NCBI GenBank assembly: GCA_045039925.1
Contig: CP108400.1
Location: forward strand, 7,936,001-8,000,000
Reading direction: 5' to 3'
DNA: 64,000 nucleotides
Source of the DNA: Yinghuangia sp045039925
GTDB lineage: Bacteria; Actinomycetota; Actinomycetes; Streptomycetales; Streptomycetaceae
This document shows, piece by piece, positions 9,299 to 17,963 of this stretch. Positions within the stretch are counted from its first letter, which is position 1. Each line of letters opens with the position of its first letter. The position numbers and the translations under genes were made by a program. The notes beneath the pieces were generated by a model. That model ran no database searches, had not been told where the DNA came from, and worked only from the letters and a program-made list of their open reading frames with translations.

Positions 9299-11017
9299 CT
9301 AGCTCGTTCCCGACGTCGACTTCGGTGCGACCAAGGCTGGTTCGAGTACGGCATAGTCGTCCGAGGTGCGCCACACGATGCCGGGGCGTTCCACGAGGAC
9401 CGGGTCCCCTGCCGCGGGAGAGCCCGAGGACGGGCGGCAGCTATCGCTGGTAAAGGCCACTGTCTCGCCGCGTACGGCGAGTAGTCGAATCCCCGAGGTG
9501 GCCGACGCTGCCTCGACGCGGCGATATACGTCGCTGACCTCGCTTCCCGGCCCACGCTGCGCAGCCTGGGCTTCCAGATCGAGCAGCACGCCGCCCAGTG
9601 CACGCAGTACGTCGATCCGGGCTTGTCGCAGCTGGGCGGTCGACGCCCCTCTGGCCGCGCGGCGAGACTCCTGCAGCTCCTGGTCGCGCTGCCGCATGCG
9701 GATCTCCAACTCCGCGTATTTTCCCGACCATTCGTCGGATCGCGTCTTGAGGCGCGTCTTGTCGGACTCCATGTCCGACAGCTCTTCGCGCACCGCCGCC
9801 AGTGTGTCCTCAACCTCGCCGAGCTGCCGACCAAGGGACCGCAGCCGATCCTGTAGGCGCGAGTTCTCCGCCGTGGCTGCCGCAAGGCGCTCATTCAGCC
9901 TGGCGAGTTGTCCAGTCTTCAGCGCGATCTCCGCGTCGGCCTTGTCCAGGCGTCGGCGTAGTTCCGATTCGGACTCGGCCGAGTAGACGGACATGGGGGT
10001 GGGGGCTGTTTCGGCAGTGTGCTGGCCTTCGGGCGCCCCGGAGGTGCGGATGGGGCCAAGGACGACTTCGATCCACCCGATGATCGCCTCGACACGAGGC
10101 TGGCCTTCCGCATGCAATGCCATCAACCGCGAGGCTGAAGCCGTCATGTCGTCGCGGAACGACGGGGGATCCCCTCCCGTCGCAGAGCGGTCCTTGCGCA
10201 AGACGTCGGCCGTAAACCGGGCGACCCGGAGGGCGCCGGCAGTGAGGTCGTCATCGGTCACGGCGGAGAGATCGGTTACCGAACCCGAGTCCGCAAGCAG
10301 AGACTCCCACAGTCCTGCGGCGACGTACGAGACGTCTTCGGCGTAGTCGAGATCGAGATGTTTGGCTGCTCTGTCGGCGGTCGCACTCTTTCGTGGAACT
10401 GCCACCAAACGGATGTGCAACTGACGGCGATCGTCGGCACTGATGCCCGCGCGCCCTGCGCTGGCCTTCGGCGCCAGGACGGTCCAAGCCTTGGCGAGGA
10501 TACGCTCATCCAGTGCGATGGGGACCTGGTCGCGTGTCAACGTGCCCGGCAGCGCCTCGGATACGCCGATTGCGACCGCAGCGGCGCTTTCGAAGGAGCT
10601 GAGTTCCCCTACCCCTGATCCGATGACGCCACGCAGAATGTCCTGGGCGGCAGGCGGGAGTTTCGATTTCAGGTACTCCCGCAGCGCTTGTTTCGGGCGC
10701 AGCACGCGCAGTGGAGCGAAATGATCTGTGGGGACCTCCGTCCACTTCCAACCGAGGTTGGAGCGGCAGAGTACATGGGGGTGAAAGGCGAGGCTGGCAC
10801 GAAGCGTCGCCCACTCGGCGTCGGTGAGTGCCATGTCAGCATCAGCCAGTCGAATGCGGGCGTCGGAGGTCCGAACCCAGTCGCCGGTGCGCCGCAAGGT
10901 CTCCAGGACCACCGTTGCGGGGCTCACCGAGCCTTCAGGGCCCACCGGCAAGTACCCGCTGGTGCTGTCGGGTTCGCCGACTCGTGGTTCTGGCTCACGA
11001 CTCTCGACCATTCCCAC
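9299..11017 (-). CDS. coiled-coil protein with GrpE-like C-terminus
   Basis: 572 residues. The N-terminal 340 residues are a mixed helical region without a family I recognise (contains TDAEWATLRASLAFHPHVL). From about residue 350 to 480 a long charged coiled coil runs with heptad spacing (RRRLDKADAEIALKTGQLAR onward). The last 90 residues look like the helix-plus-beta head of GrpE: LRALGGVLLDLEAQA, then LVERPGIVWRTSDDYAVLEP, which parallels the C-terminal RPGY.L..RVLRPA strand of GrpE. Because the next gene is an Hsp70-like ATPase, I infer a dedicated exchange factor or adaptor. The start could be ATG 11017 or 11011. The upstream 250 bp is non-coding and may hold the promoter. Confidence 0.72.
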   Translation of the reverse strand: MGMVESREPEPRVGEPDSTSGYLPVGPEGSVSPATVVLETLRRTGDWVRTSDARIRLADADMALTDAEWATLRASLAFHPHVLCRSNLGWKWTEVPTDHFAPLRVLRPKQALREYLKSKLPPAAQDILRGVIGSGVGELSSFESAAAVAIGVSEALPGTLTRDQVPIALDERILAKAWTVLAPKASAGRAGISADDRRQLHIRLVAVPRKSATADRAAKHLDLDYAEDVSYVAAGLWESLLADSGSVTDLSAVTDDDLTAGALRVARFTADVLRKDRSATGGDPPSFRDDMTASASRLMALHAEGQPRVEAIIGWIEVVLGPIRTSGAPEGQHTAETAPTPMSVYSAESESELRRRLDKADAEIALKTGQLARLNERLAAATAENSRLQDRLRSLGRQLGEVEDTLAAVREELSDMESDKTRLKTRSDEWSGKYAELEIRMRQRDQELQESRRAARGASTAQLRQARIDVLRALGGVLLDLEAQAAQRGPGSEVSDVYRRVEAASATSGIRLLAVRGETVAFTSDSCRPSSGSPAAGDPVLVERPGIVWRTSDDYAVLEPALVAPKSTSGTS

Positions 11018-11269
11018 GCGTCCCTGCTCCCCCTACCGCCCGTAGCCACTGCGCGGCCCTAAAACCTAGTTGCATCATGCTATCCGGATGGCCAAGGCCG
11101 CATTTCGTTGTTCGAAGACTGCTCCCACGGTCGAGCGGTGTGTGAGTAGCGGTGCGATCGCGGTGATCAACCCATCTCGGGGCTGCTCCTATGCGTTGGC
11201 TGGAAGTGTGGTGTCGCCGATGTAGGTGATGGAGCCGCCACCCGCGTTGCTCGGCGCGGGCTGACCGAT

Positions 11270-11557
11270 TCAGCGGTCGTAGAAGCGGTGCCCGGCTCCC
11301 ACAGGACGGCCCACGAGTGCCCGCTTGCCGTCACTGGTGTCTTCGATGCGGTCGATCTCGATGACGCAGCGCACAGTTCCGGCGTGGACGACGGCGGCGA
11401 ACTTCTCGGTGTCGGCGTTGGGGCCCAGGGACCAGCAGCCGCGTGCCGCGTCGTAGACCTCCTGGGGTGTCAGGTCCTCGGACCAGCCGGCGTATTTGCG
11501 GCCGAGCGCGTCGTCGACATTCGCCTCGTGGCGCCTCTTGATATTGATCTGAATCAT
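11270..11557 (-). CDS. small conserved-looking protein, possible PUA/EVE-like fold
   Basis: 95 residues starting MIQINIKRRHEANVDDALGR. The order of elements (a WS..LGP turn, then EKFAAVVHAGTVRCVIEID, then GKRALVGRPVG.GHRFYDR) recalls small PUA-like nucleic-acid-binding domains, with an aromatic or glycine C-terminal motif. That is only a resemblance by eye. The composition and third-base GC bias fit a real gene. It precedes the GrpE-like gene by 250 bp on the same strand and follows the BRCT nuclease gene, so it may belong to the same defence-type island. Confidence 0.55.
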   Translation of the reverse strand: MIQINIKRRHEANVDDALGRKYAGWSEDLTPQEVYDAARGCWSLGPNADTEKFAAVVHAGTVRCVIEIDRIEDTSDGKRALVGRPVGAGHRFYDR

Positions 11558-11828
11558 GTTCTGCTCCCGGGTTGTTGTGTTCGCGGTCGTGCCACCGTGC
11601 TTGCACCCGTGCGGCGCTGGCCGCGGAGGTCGCCTGGTGTGGCAACCCGTTGAAGCCGGCGCGTCCTGTGCGATGGGTTCACATGCCGTTCGGTACGAAT
11701 CATGCGAACTGGTGCCCGTAGGGCCAGGTTTCGCCGTTGACCTAGTGTCCGCGAGGAGCCTGGCCGGTGCGCGTCATACTCGGTCACTATCGGTGCGATT
11801 GATAGGCACCTCATCATCGATGGCCGGA

Positions 11829-11851
11829 GCCGAGGGAAGTCGCCCCTCGGC
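11829..11851. terminator. hairpin downstream of the BRCT-nuclease gene
   Basis: GCCGAGGG and CCCTCGGC form an 8-bp stem with a 7-nt loop, about 30 bp past the end of the restored BRCT-nuclease frame (11881). The 11558-11880 gap between genes contains nothing else I can support. Confidence 0.45.
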
Positions 11852-11880
11852 CGAGCGGCTTTGTCTGTGTCCGTGGCTGT

Positions 11881-12719
11881 TCAGCATCCTCTGAACTCCG
11901 GGCCCCATGTGAGTGTGAACCCGTTGGCTTTGGCGAGTGAGGCCCACCTCGGGGATGCGGGCTGCTTCTCGAGGACCAGTACAGGGGTTATTTAGCGGAG
12001 GCGTCCGTTAGGTGCAACTGGTGTGCGTAGTCAAGGATCTGGCCTATTCCGAGTCGAATCTGTTGGTCCTCGTTCGCGTCTGTGAGGCTCTTCACCTCGG
12101 CGATGAACAGGGCCTTGTCCCGCGCCCAGCCGACGTCGAAGCGGGGAGCATGGCGGAAGTGACCGCACGCGTCGATGTTCTGGGCGGCCAGATGTGCGGT
12201 CAGCGCGGCAATCGTGGCCTCATGGGCTGCCGTCCCCCTGTCCAGTTGGTCGAGATCGACCTTGGCTACGACGCCGTCGTGCCGACCTGGCTTGCGGGGC
12301 AGCAGGAGTCCGCCCAGGATTCCGTCACCGGTCTGGGGTAGGACCAAGACCCGCTCGTTATCGCCCGTCGCCCTGCGAAGGTTGCGGCAGCGCGCCGGCA
12401 CTAGATTGACCAGGTCGGCGAAACCGTTGGCGTCCACCACACAGACGTGGTGTTTCCGAGCTCGCTCCGCGGCGGTTCGAATCAGCGTCCTGCTGTACTC
12501 GCGGTTCGAGTCGGTCACGAACTTGCTCGCCAGGTCGCCGTGGACCACGACCGAAACACTGCGAGAGAAATCCGTCTTCGTCTCGGCGCCGCGCTTCTTG
12601 GCCAGGGCGACACAGTCCCGTCGGACCTTCCGGACGCCGTCGATGAGCGCGGCCCCGGTGAAGCACAGCGTCTGGCCCTTGAGCGTGCGGACCCAGCCGC
12701 CGCAGTGCATGCCGTTCAC
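11881..12719 (-). pseudogene. BRCT + PD-(D/E)XK nuclease, frameshifted near its C-terminus
   Basis: The open frame 12719-11988 encodes 243 residues: a BRCT-like domain (LKGQTLCFTGAAL to VCVVDANGFADLV, about 13-103), a linker, and a nuclease-like domain with RFDVGW (Asp195) and FIAEVKSL (Glu208, Lys210), the D...ExK signature. It stops at LTDASAK. In the -1 frame immediately after, a further 30 codons continue without a stop (PVLVLEKQPASPRWASLAKA ... LTWGPEFRG) and end at TGA 11881-11883, clearly the missing C-terminus. So the gene either has a recent one-base lesion near 11996 or uses frameshifting; no strong slippery site is seen. BRCT domains bind phosphorylated or DNA-end structures, so a DNA-processing role is likely. 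Start ATG 12719 has alternatives two codons in. Confidence 0.72.
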
Positions 12720-12806
12720 GGACCCCCCAGGGCAGAGCTTCAGGCACGAATTTCAGATGAACCTACTGATCCGCAGTCGCGTTGAACAGCGGGGTGGGCT
12801 GTTGAT

Positions 12807-12912
12807 GTTGCCTGGCTCTGCAAACACCATGGTGGACAACCGGTCCAGGACGATGTCGGCGGTCAAGGCCCGTGAGGCACCTGGGATTTCCCCGATTCGT
12901 GAAGACGCTTGA
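12807..12912 (+). pseudogene. possible N-terminal remnant of a Vsr-type endonuclease
   Basis: An ATG-started 35-codon frame contains MVDNRSRTMSAVKAREA, which resembles the N-terminal RS..M..VK..DT region of very-short-patch-repair endonucleases. Homology then ends and a stop follows. Short and divergent, so this is a weak call; it would fit the DNA-modification flavour of the neighbouring genes. Confidence 0.3.
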
Positions 12913-13077
12913 GATGCGCCTCTGCGCGACGCGGCCGCCGAATTCGCCGTAGCACGCCACCCTTTCGAGGGATGGACCCGGGGCTCACAGCGGGCTACTT
13001 TGTAATTGCGAGCCGTCATACGGGGCTTCAGGCCCCGCGGGCGGGCCGAAGTGGAGTCGGTTGCCGCCGACCCCACC

Positions 13078-13108
13078 GGAGATGGCGGTCGCCATACCCC
13101 TCGGACAC
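13078..13108. other. attachment-like junction, copy B
   Basis: The 31-bp block from GGAGATGGCGGT to CTCGGACAC is identical to 32871-32901 (copy C). It contains ATGGCG-GT-CGCCAT, two 6-bp inverted arms around a dinucleotide, the architecture expected of a serine-integrase site. To its right the sequence matches copy D (the GTGCTGGTCG hairpin region), to its left copy C. The complement of CTCGGACAC encodes Val-Ser-Glu at the end of recombinase-like coding sequence. Confidence 0.55.
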
Positions 13109-13271
13109 TTCCAATACGCACATAGGCGGTGCTGGTCGACTTTCGACCAGCACCGTTCGCGTTTGGTCGTCGTATGTCAGTCGGAGCCGAGGGACCGGTA
13201 GACCTCGTGCTTGTCGACAGGGGCTGCGTTGCGAATCACGGTCAGCATCCCTCCTAGCCTCGATCTTTCGT

Positions 13272-13301
13272 GACGGCCCGTCAGCTTGCTGACGGGCCGT
13301 C
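13272..13301. terminator. perfect 14-bp hairpin at the 3' end of the IS1380 transposase gene
   Basis: GACGGCCCGTCAGC and its exact inverse are separated by TT. It lies inside the element, 130 bp after the transposase stop, and probably terminates transposase transcription. Confidence 0.65.
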
Positions 13302-13430
13302 GGTGTCTTTGTGGTGTGTGGATTTCGGTGCGCGGACGTGCCGACGGCCCGGCTGTCGCGTCGGGTGGGCACCGGTTTCCACGGTCCGGGCGGCGTGGTG
13401 CGGCTGGTCGGGGCGGTCGGAGGCCGCTGG

Positions 13431-14828
13431 TCAGCCGGGGTTCGGGAGCGCGGCCAGGCGGTCGGCGGCGTCGGTGATGAGGTGGGTCCAGGGCCAGTGG
13501 CGGGTGAAGCGAAGGGTCTTTCGGCGGCCGGTGGTGACGATGTGGGCGGCGGCGGAGAAGAGCCGCAGGCGGAGCTTCTTGGGTTCCCAGCGGCGGACTT
13601 CGCCGGTCAGGGCGAGCATCGGCATCCAGGCGAGCAGGTCCAGGGCGATGGAGACGATCTCCAGCCAGACCTGGTTCTGTGCGGTGGCGTGCAGGGGGAG
13701 GTTGCGCAGGCCGGTGTCGCGGGCATTGCGGATGCGGTCTTCGGCGCGGGCCCGGAGCCGGTGCCGCAGTTCGAGCGCGGCGATCGGCCGGCCTTCGGTG
13801 TTGGTGGCGAACAGGGTGATGCGGTTGCCGTCGACGTCGGTGAATCGCAACTGCGCGCCGGGGTGCGGGCGTTCCTTCCGCACGATCAGCCGCATCCCGC
13901 GCGGCCAGCCGTCGAGCACGTCGCCGGCCAACTCGGCGACCCAGGCGCCGTCGCGGACGGCGCCGCCTGGTTCGACGGCCGGGGTCCACGCCGAGGCGGG
14001 GACCTTGAGTACGGCCTGGTGGATCTTGTCGGTGACGGTCATGCCCACCGAGTAGGACAGCCACCGGCCCCGCGTGGCCAGCCACGCGACGAACTCGTGG
14101 GTGCCGCCCGCGGAATCGGTGCGGATCAGCGTCCGGCGCCCGCGACGGAACCGCGCGGGGAGCTGGGCGAGCGCGAGCCGGGTGGCCGTGATGTGGTCTG
14201 CGGCGGTGTTCGAGCCGGCGTTGCCGGGCCGCAGCAGCGCGGCGACCGGCTCCCCGGACCCGGCCTGCCCGTGGTCGACGAACGCCACCAGCGGGTGGTG
14301 CCCGAAGGACTTCTTCCAGGTCGCGGCGGCGTCCTGCTTCTCGGAGTGCGCGAGCACCAGGACGCCGTCGATGTCCACGGTCACCCGCCCGTCGGCGGCC
14401 GGGCCGGACAGCCCGGCCAACACCCAGACCCGTTCCCGGACTTGCGCACGCGCGCTGCGGATCGCGGCCAGTGCCTTCGGGCCGGCGGCGGCGAGGGTGT
14501 CGACCAGTCGGGAGACCGTCGGGTCGGACGCCACCGGCCCGAACACCGCCGGTTCCGCGCGCAGCACGCCGACGTCCGCCAGACAGTCCCCGCCGAGTGC
14601 GACCGCGAGTGCGACATCGAGGAGCACCTTGCCCGGGTCGTGGACCGCGCGCCGCTTGCGCCATGGCGCGAGCGCCGCCGACAACGCGGCGTCCAGACCG
14701 GACTTGCGGACCGTCTCGACCAACAGCACCGCACCGGCCTGCGACACCACCGCACGGCCGCCGCCCTGAACCCGGACACGCGGGTACGACCCGCTACGCT
14801 TCTTCACCTGAGAAGTGCTTCTTTCCAC
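13431..14828 (-). CDS. IS1380-family transposase
   Basis: 465-residue DDE transposase. Features include the N-terminal VVSQAGAVLLVETVRKSGLD, the first catalytic region TVDIDGVLVLAHSEKQDAA, GHHPLVAFVDHGQ, TLIRTDSAGGTHEF (second acidic residue) and the C-terminal RAEDRIRNARDTGLRNLP with the final Glu, then WTHLITDAADRLAALP. Length and motif order fit IS1380 proteins, which work by cut-and-paste into 4-bp targets. Uninterrupted, so probably active. The start ATG 14828 is 101 bp inside the right end. Confidence 0.92.
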   Translation of the reverse strand: MERSTSQVKKRSGSYPRVRVQGGGRAVVSQAGAVLLVETVRKSGLDAALSAALAPWRKRRAVHDPGKVLLDVALAVALGGDCLADVGVLRAEPAVFGPVASDPTVSRLVDTLAAAGPKALAAIRSARAQVRERVWVLAGLSGPAADGRVTVDIDGVLVLAHSEKQDAAATWKKSFGHHPLVAFVDHGQAGSGEPVAALLRPGNAGSNTAADHITATRLALAQLPARFRRGRRTLIRTDSAGGTHEFVAWLATRGRWLSYSVGMTVTDKIHQAVLKVPASAWTPAVEPGGAVRDGAWVAELAGDVLDGWPRGMRLIVRKERPHPGAQLRFTDVDGNRITLFATNTEGRPIAALELRHRLRARAEDRIRNARDTGLRNLPLHATAQNQVWLEIVSIALDLLAWMPMLALTGEVRRWEPKKLRLRLFSAAAHIVTTGRRKTLRFTRHWPWTHLITDAADRLAALPNPG

Positions 14829-16429
14829 GCACCGAAACGGACCCTAGAGAAGTCCTATCGTTGCAGGTAAGGAGCACTTTTCGCTTCCCCGATCACCCAT
14901 CGGACAGCCCGCCCCGTGAAAGCGCGAGGCTAGGCTGTTGATGACAGCGCGGAGCTCCTCGCGTGTCATCCGGGTGGCGTGTGGATGTTGCGCCGTCATC
15001 TGTGCGAGTCGGTGCTCGGCGGCCGTACGCTCGGCCTCGACTTCGCCGGTCCACTTGGCGACGAGGTTGGGGCTGGCGCCGGCCTCCAGGGCGGCACGGT
15101 GACGGGCGATCTTGCGGTCGCACTCGGTGATCCTGCGTTTGGCGGCGTCGATGCGGAAGTCCCGCTCGGGCTGCGCGTGTTCGACTGCGGACAGGGCCGA
15201 CTCGGCGCGCTCGGGGGCGAAGGCGCTCGCGAGCCAGCGGTCGAGGTGGGGGAGTACGGCGTCCTCGCGGACGTACACGCCGAGCGGGTGGTCGACGCCA
15301 TTGGCGAGCGCGTACTCGCTGGGGAATCGGCAGCGGTAGTACGCGGCGCTGTTGTTCCAGTGGCCCTGCATGCGGCGCCCGCATGAGACGTGGGTGAACA
15401 AGCCCTTCAGGGCGTACGGATTCTTCGTGCGTACCACTCGCCCGACGGACTGCGGGCCGCGGGAGTGCAGACGTTGCTGGACCTGCGCGAAGGCGTCCTT
15501 GCCGACGATGGGCGCATGGGTGGGCTGCTCGGAGTACACCCAGGCGTACTTGGGGTTCCACTCCATGTGGGTGTCGTGGCCGAGCGCGACGTCTTCGACA
15601 TCGATCGAACGTTCGACCTTGCGCTGCTTGTTCCAGACCTCGTGTCCTGTGTACCGCGGGTTGATCAGGATTGTGCGCACCGCTCCCTTGGGCCAGGCGA
15701 CGCCGCTACGGTGCCGGTTGCGAGCCGGGTCGTGGGCGGACGGGCACAGGATCTGGTCGGCCGTGAGGCGTTGGGCAATGGCGTAAATGCCGATGCCGGA
15801 CAGGTACTCGGCGTAGATGCGAGCGACCACGGGAGCCGCCGTCGGGTCGAGTGCGAGCCGTCGGAGGCGTTTGCCCTCGGCAGCTTTGGCGGGGTGCGGG
15901 TGCGGTCCGGCGTCCTCGAGCATGTAGCCGTACGGCGGTCGCCCTCCGAGGAAGCGGCCTTCGATCTTGGCTTGTGCGGCCATCGAGGAGCGGACACGGA
16001 TCGTGATGCGCTGCCGTTCGCCTTTGCTCATGCCGCCGAACAGAGCCATCACCAGTTCGTGAGCGTCGGATTCCTCGTCGATCGGACCGCCTGCCTCAGG
16101 CACCCACAGTTGGATGCCGTAGTGGCAGAAGACGGGGAACGTCAGCCCGTACTGATTGCCGTAGAACGCGCGCTGGGGCTCGCCGACGACCACCGCGTCG
16201 AAGCCGCGGTCCGGGCGCTTGAAGCACTCCAGCAGCGCCGCCGCCTGGGGCCGGCGCTTCCAGGGCAGAGCCCGGGAGTCGCCCGCGTCGAAGAACTCGG
16301 CCACGATGACGCCGCCGTACGGCTTGATCAACCCACTGGCCCTCTCCCGCTGCCAGTTGCGTGACGCGACCGGGTCTTGGTGGTCCTCGGTGGACACACG
16401 TCCGTAGAAGCCGAACGAGCGCGTCATAG

Positions 16430-17346
16430 CGCCTAGAGCGTGTCTCTTTGATCGGTTGGTCAGTTGATCGGATGTGTCCGTCCGGTTAGTGATCACTGAT
16501 GCGATGTGGGGCCGGATCGAGTCGCTGATGCCGGCCGATCCGGCCCGCGGTCGGCGATGGGCCGATCACCGCCGAACCCTGGAGGCCGTCGCGTGGAAGT
16601 ACCGAACCTGCTCGCCCTGGCGGGACCTGCCGGACGAGCTCGGCTCGTTCCAGACCGCCCACAAACGGCTGATCCGGTGGGCCGTGGACGGCACCTGGGA
16701 ACGCATCTTTGCCGCGGTCCTGGCAGCGGCCGAGGGTGCTGACGACATCGGCTGGACCGTGTCTGTGGACTCCACCGTCTGCCGGGCTCACCAGCATGCC
16801 GCCGGCGCCAGGAAAAAGGGGCTCCAGGCCGGGCCGAACCCGACGACCATGCGCTCGGACGCTCCCGAGGCGGTCTAAGCACGAAGGTTCACCTCGCCAG
16901 CGACAGCCATGCACGCCCCCTGGCTCTCCGGGTCACCGCAGGCCAGGCGGGCGACGCCCCGGCCTTCGAGACCGTCATGGCCGGCATCCGTGTTCCGCGA
17001 AGCGGACCTGGAAGGCCGAGGATCCGACCCGATGCCGTCCTCGCAGACCGCGCGTACTCATCCCGCGCGATCCGAAGCCACCTCCGCCGACGCGGAATCC
17101 GCGCTGTCATTCCCCAGCCGTCCGACCAGGTCGGCCACCGTCTGCGGCGAGGCCGCTCGGGTGGCCGACCACCCGCTTTCGACGCCGAGGCGTACAAGCA
17201 GCGCAACGCGGTCGAACGATGCATCAACCGGCTCAAACAGTGGCGTGGGCTGGCCATGCGAACGGACAAGCTCGCGATTGCCTACCAGGCCGCACTCCAC
17301 CTCGCGGCCATCCTCATCTGGGCCCGCAGATGACCCACGAGAGAAG
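16430..17346 (+). mobile_element. IS5-family element (two-ORF, IS427-like)
   Basis: Lies directly upstream of the split recombinase. The boundaries are approximate: CTAGAGCGTGTCTCTTTGAT at 16432 on the left and ...GAGAGAAGCTTTAGGACTGA at 17340 on the right share a loose inverted repeat (AGC..CTCT) next to TA. The element encodes an OrfA/OrfB transposase pair with the normal frameshift arrangement. Confidence 0.75.
16474..17333 (+). CDS. IS5-family transposase, OrfA/OrfB joined by frameshift
   Basis: OrfA (16474-16878, MSVRLVITDAMWGRIESLMP, DUF4096-like, with WTVSVDSTVCRAHQHAAGA) stops at RSDAPEAV. The second frame picks up just before this stop (GGLSTKVHLASDSHARPLAL), runs through the DDE core (DAVLADRAYSSRAIRSHLRR) and ends KQRNAVERCINRLKQWRGLA ... 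ILIWARR at 17333. This overlapping pair is normal for IS427-group members, which make the full transposase by a frameshift in the overlap near 16870. All catalytic parts seem present, so the element may be functional. The left end of the element now supplies sequence in front of the neighbouring recombinase. Confidence 0.85.
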
Positions 17347-17348
17347 CT

Positions 17349-17963
17349 TTAGGACTGATGGCCGATGTCAAGAGCGTGTTCTTTGAGGAATGCGCCCGCG
17401 TGGGCCGCTGCTTCTTCTGCGGTCGTGCAAAGCGTCTCATCGGCGACCGTGCCGGATGTCCCATCAGCGCCCTTACCTGTCCAGCGCCAATCGCCGGAAG
17501 GCGACTGCACCAGCTCGGCGGTCCCTCCGAACAGCGCAAGTGTGCTTCTGCTCGCCGCCGCAGGTGTCGGGCGACTGACGGCGTCGGGCCATTTCTTACG
17601 GGCGCCCTGCCGGGTGATGCCCCAGACAGCTCCCAGTTGCTCATAACTCGCGCCGTAGGAGCCGGCGGTTGCTGCCGCCAGCTCCGCCAGCCGCTTGATC
17701 TCGACATCCACCACCTTCCAAGCGGCCAGGACGGACAGCGCCACTTCGACGGGATTCGCATCCCACATACGGTCCGCGGGCAGCCCGGTCTCTCGGGAGC
17801 GGATGGCCGAGGCCAGGGGATTCAAGGCGTCGTACAGGGCCTTGTCGAGCTCTGCCTGCTCTTCTGGGGTGACCTCAGAGGGCGTTATGTGACAACCGTA
17901 GTTACCGATACTGTCGATGTAAACGAAAGTTTCCGCACTGCATCGGTTGTACCTCCGCCGCAT
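17349..17963 (-). CDS. hypothetical protein with helix-turn-helix segment
   Basis: About 204 residues from ATG 17963 (MRRRYNRCSAETFVYIDSIG). A helical region (TPEEQAELDKALYDALNPLA) leads to LAELAAATAGSYGASYEQLG followed by VWGITRQGARKKWP, which looks like a helix-turn-helix. The C-terminal 60 residues are a small beta-type region (SGDWRWTGKGADG) and an acidic helix. Family not recognised; proteins of this layout are common in Streptomyces. The reading frame is open to 18308, but the N-terminal extension is arginine- and proline-rich and not convincing. The stop lies two bases from the IS5 element edge, so the insertion may have trimmed the 3' flank. Confidence 0.6.
   Translation of the reverse strand: MRRRYNRCSAETFVYIDSIGNYGCHITPSEVTPEEQAELDKALYDALNPLASAIRSRETGLPADRMWDANPVEVALSVLAAWKVVDVEIKRLAELAAATAGSYGASYEQLGAVWGITRQGARKKWPDAVSRPTPAAASRSTLALFGGTAELVQSPSGDWRWTGKGADGTSGTVADETLCTTAEEAAAHAGAFLKEHALDIGHQS

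Larger units (their letters stand above)
13258..14929 (-). mobile_element. IS1380-family element, 1672 bp, with CTAG target duplication
   Basis: Ends are CCTCGATCTTTCG at 13258 and its imperfect inverse CCTCGCGCTTTCACGG read inward from 14929. Both ends are flanked by CTAG (13254-13257 and 14930-14933), the 4-bp duplication typical of IS1380. The complete ends, intact transposase and clean duplication point to a recent insertion into the serine recombinase gene. Confidence 0.9.
13177..16427 (-). pseudogene. large serine recombinase split by an IS1380-family insertion
   Basis: The 5' part (16427-14934) encodes MTRSFGFYGRVSTEDHQDP, a complete resolvase domain, the Recombinase domain and a zinc-ribbon region (CGRRMQGHW, YYRCRFP) with a helical tail ending EELRAVINSL. 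Removing the IS (13258-14929) and one copy of its CTAG target duplication joins this in frame to GGMLTVIRNAAPVDKHEVYR and a stop at 13177. Past that stop the homologous tail continues in another frame (LTYDDQTRTVLVESRPAP to SEGYGDRHL, about 13170-13075), so the gene also has an older 3' frameshift. ATG 16496 would be in frame upstream, but those 23 codons belong to the IS5 element; 16427 is the natural start. Confidence 0.85.

Noticed and set aside
4049..11017. Assignment to DISARM, BREX or a type I restriction system
   Set aside because: There is a SNF2 protein but no methyltransferase, PLD, DUF1998, PglZ or specificity subunit in the window.
13311..14870. 519-codon plus-strand frame across the IS1380 element
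   Set aside because: Antisense shadow of the transposase; low-complexity glycine/arginine product.
16436..17385. Direct repeat AGAGCGTGT..CTTTGA flanking the IS5 element
   Set aside because: The right copy lies inside the coding sequence of the adjacent gene and is too short; judged coincidental.
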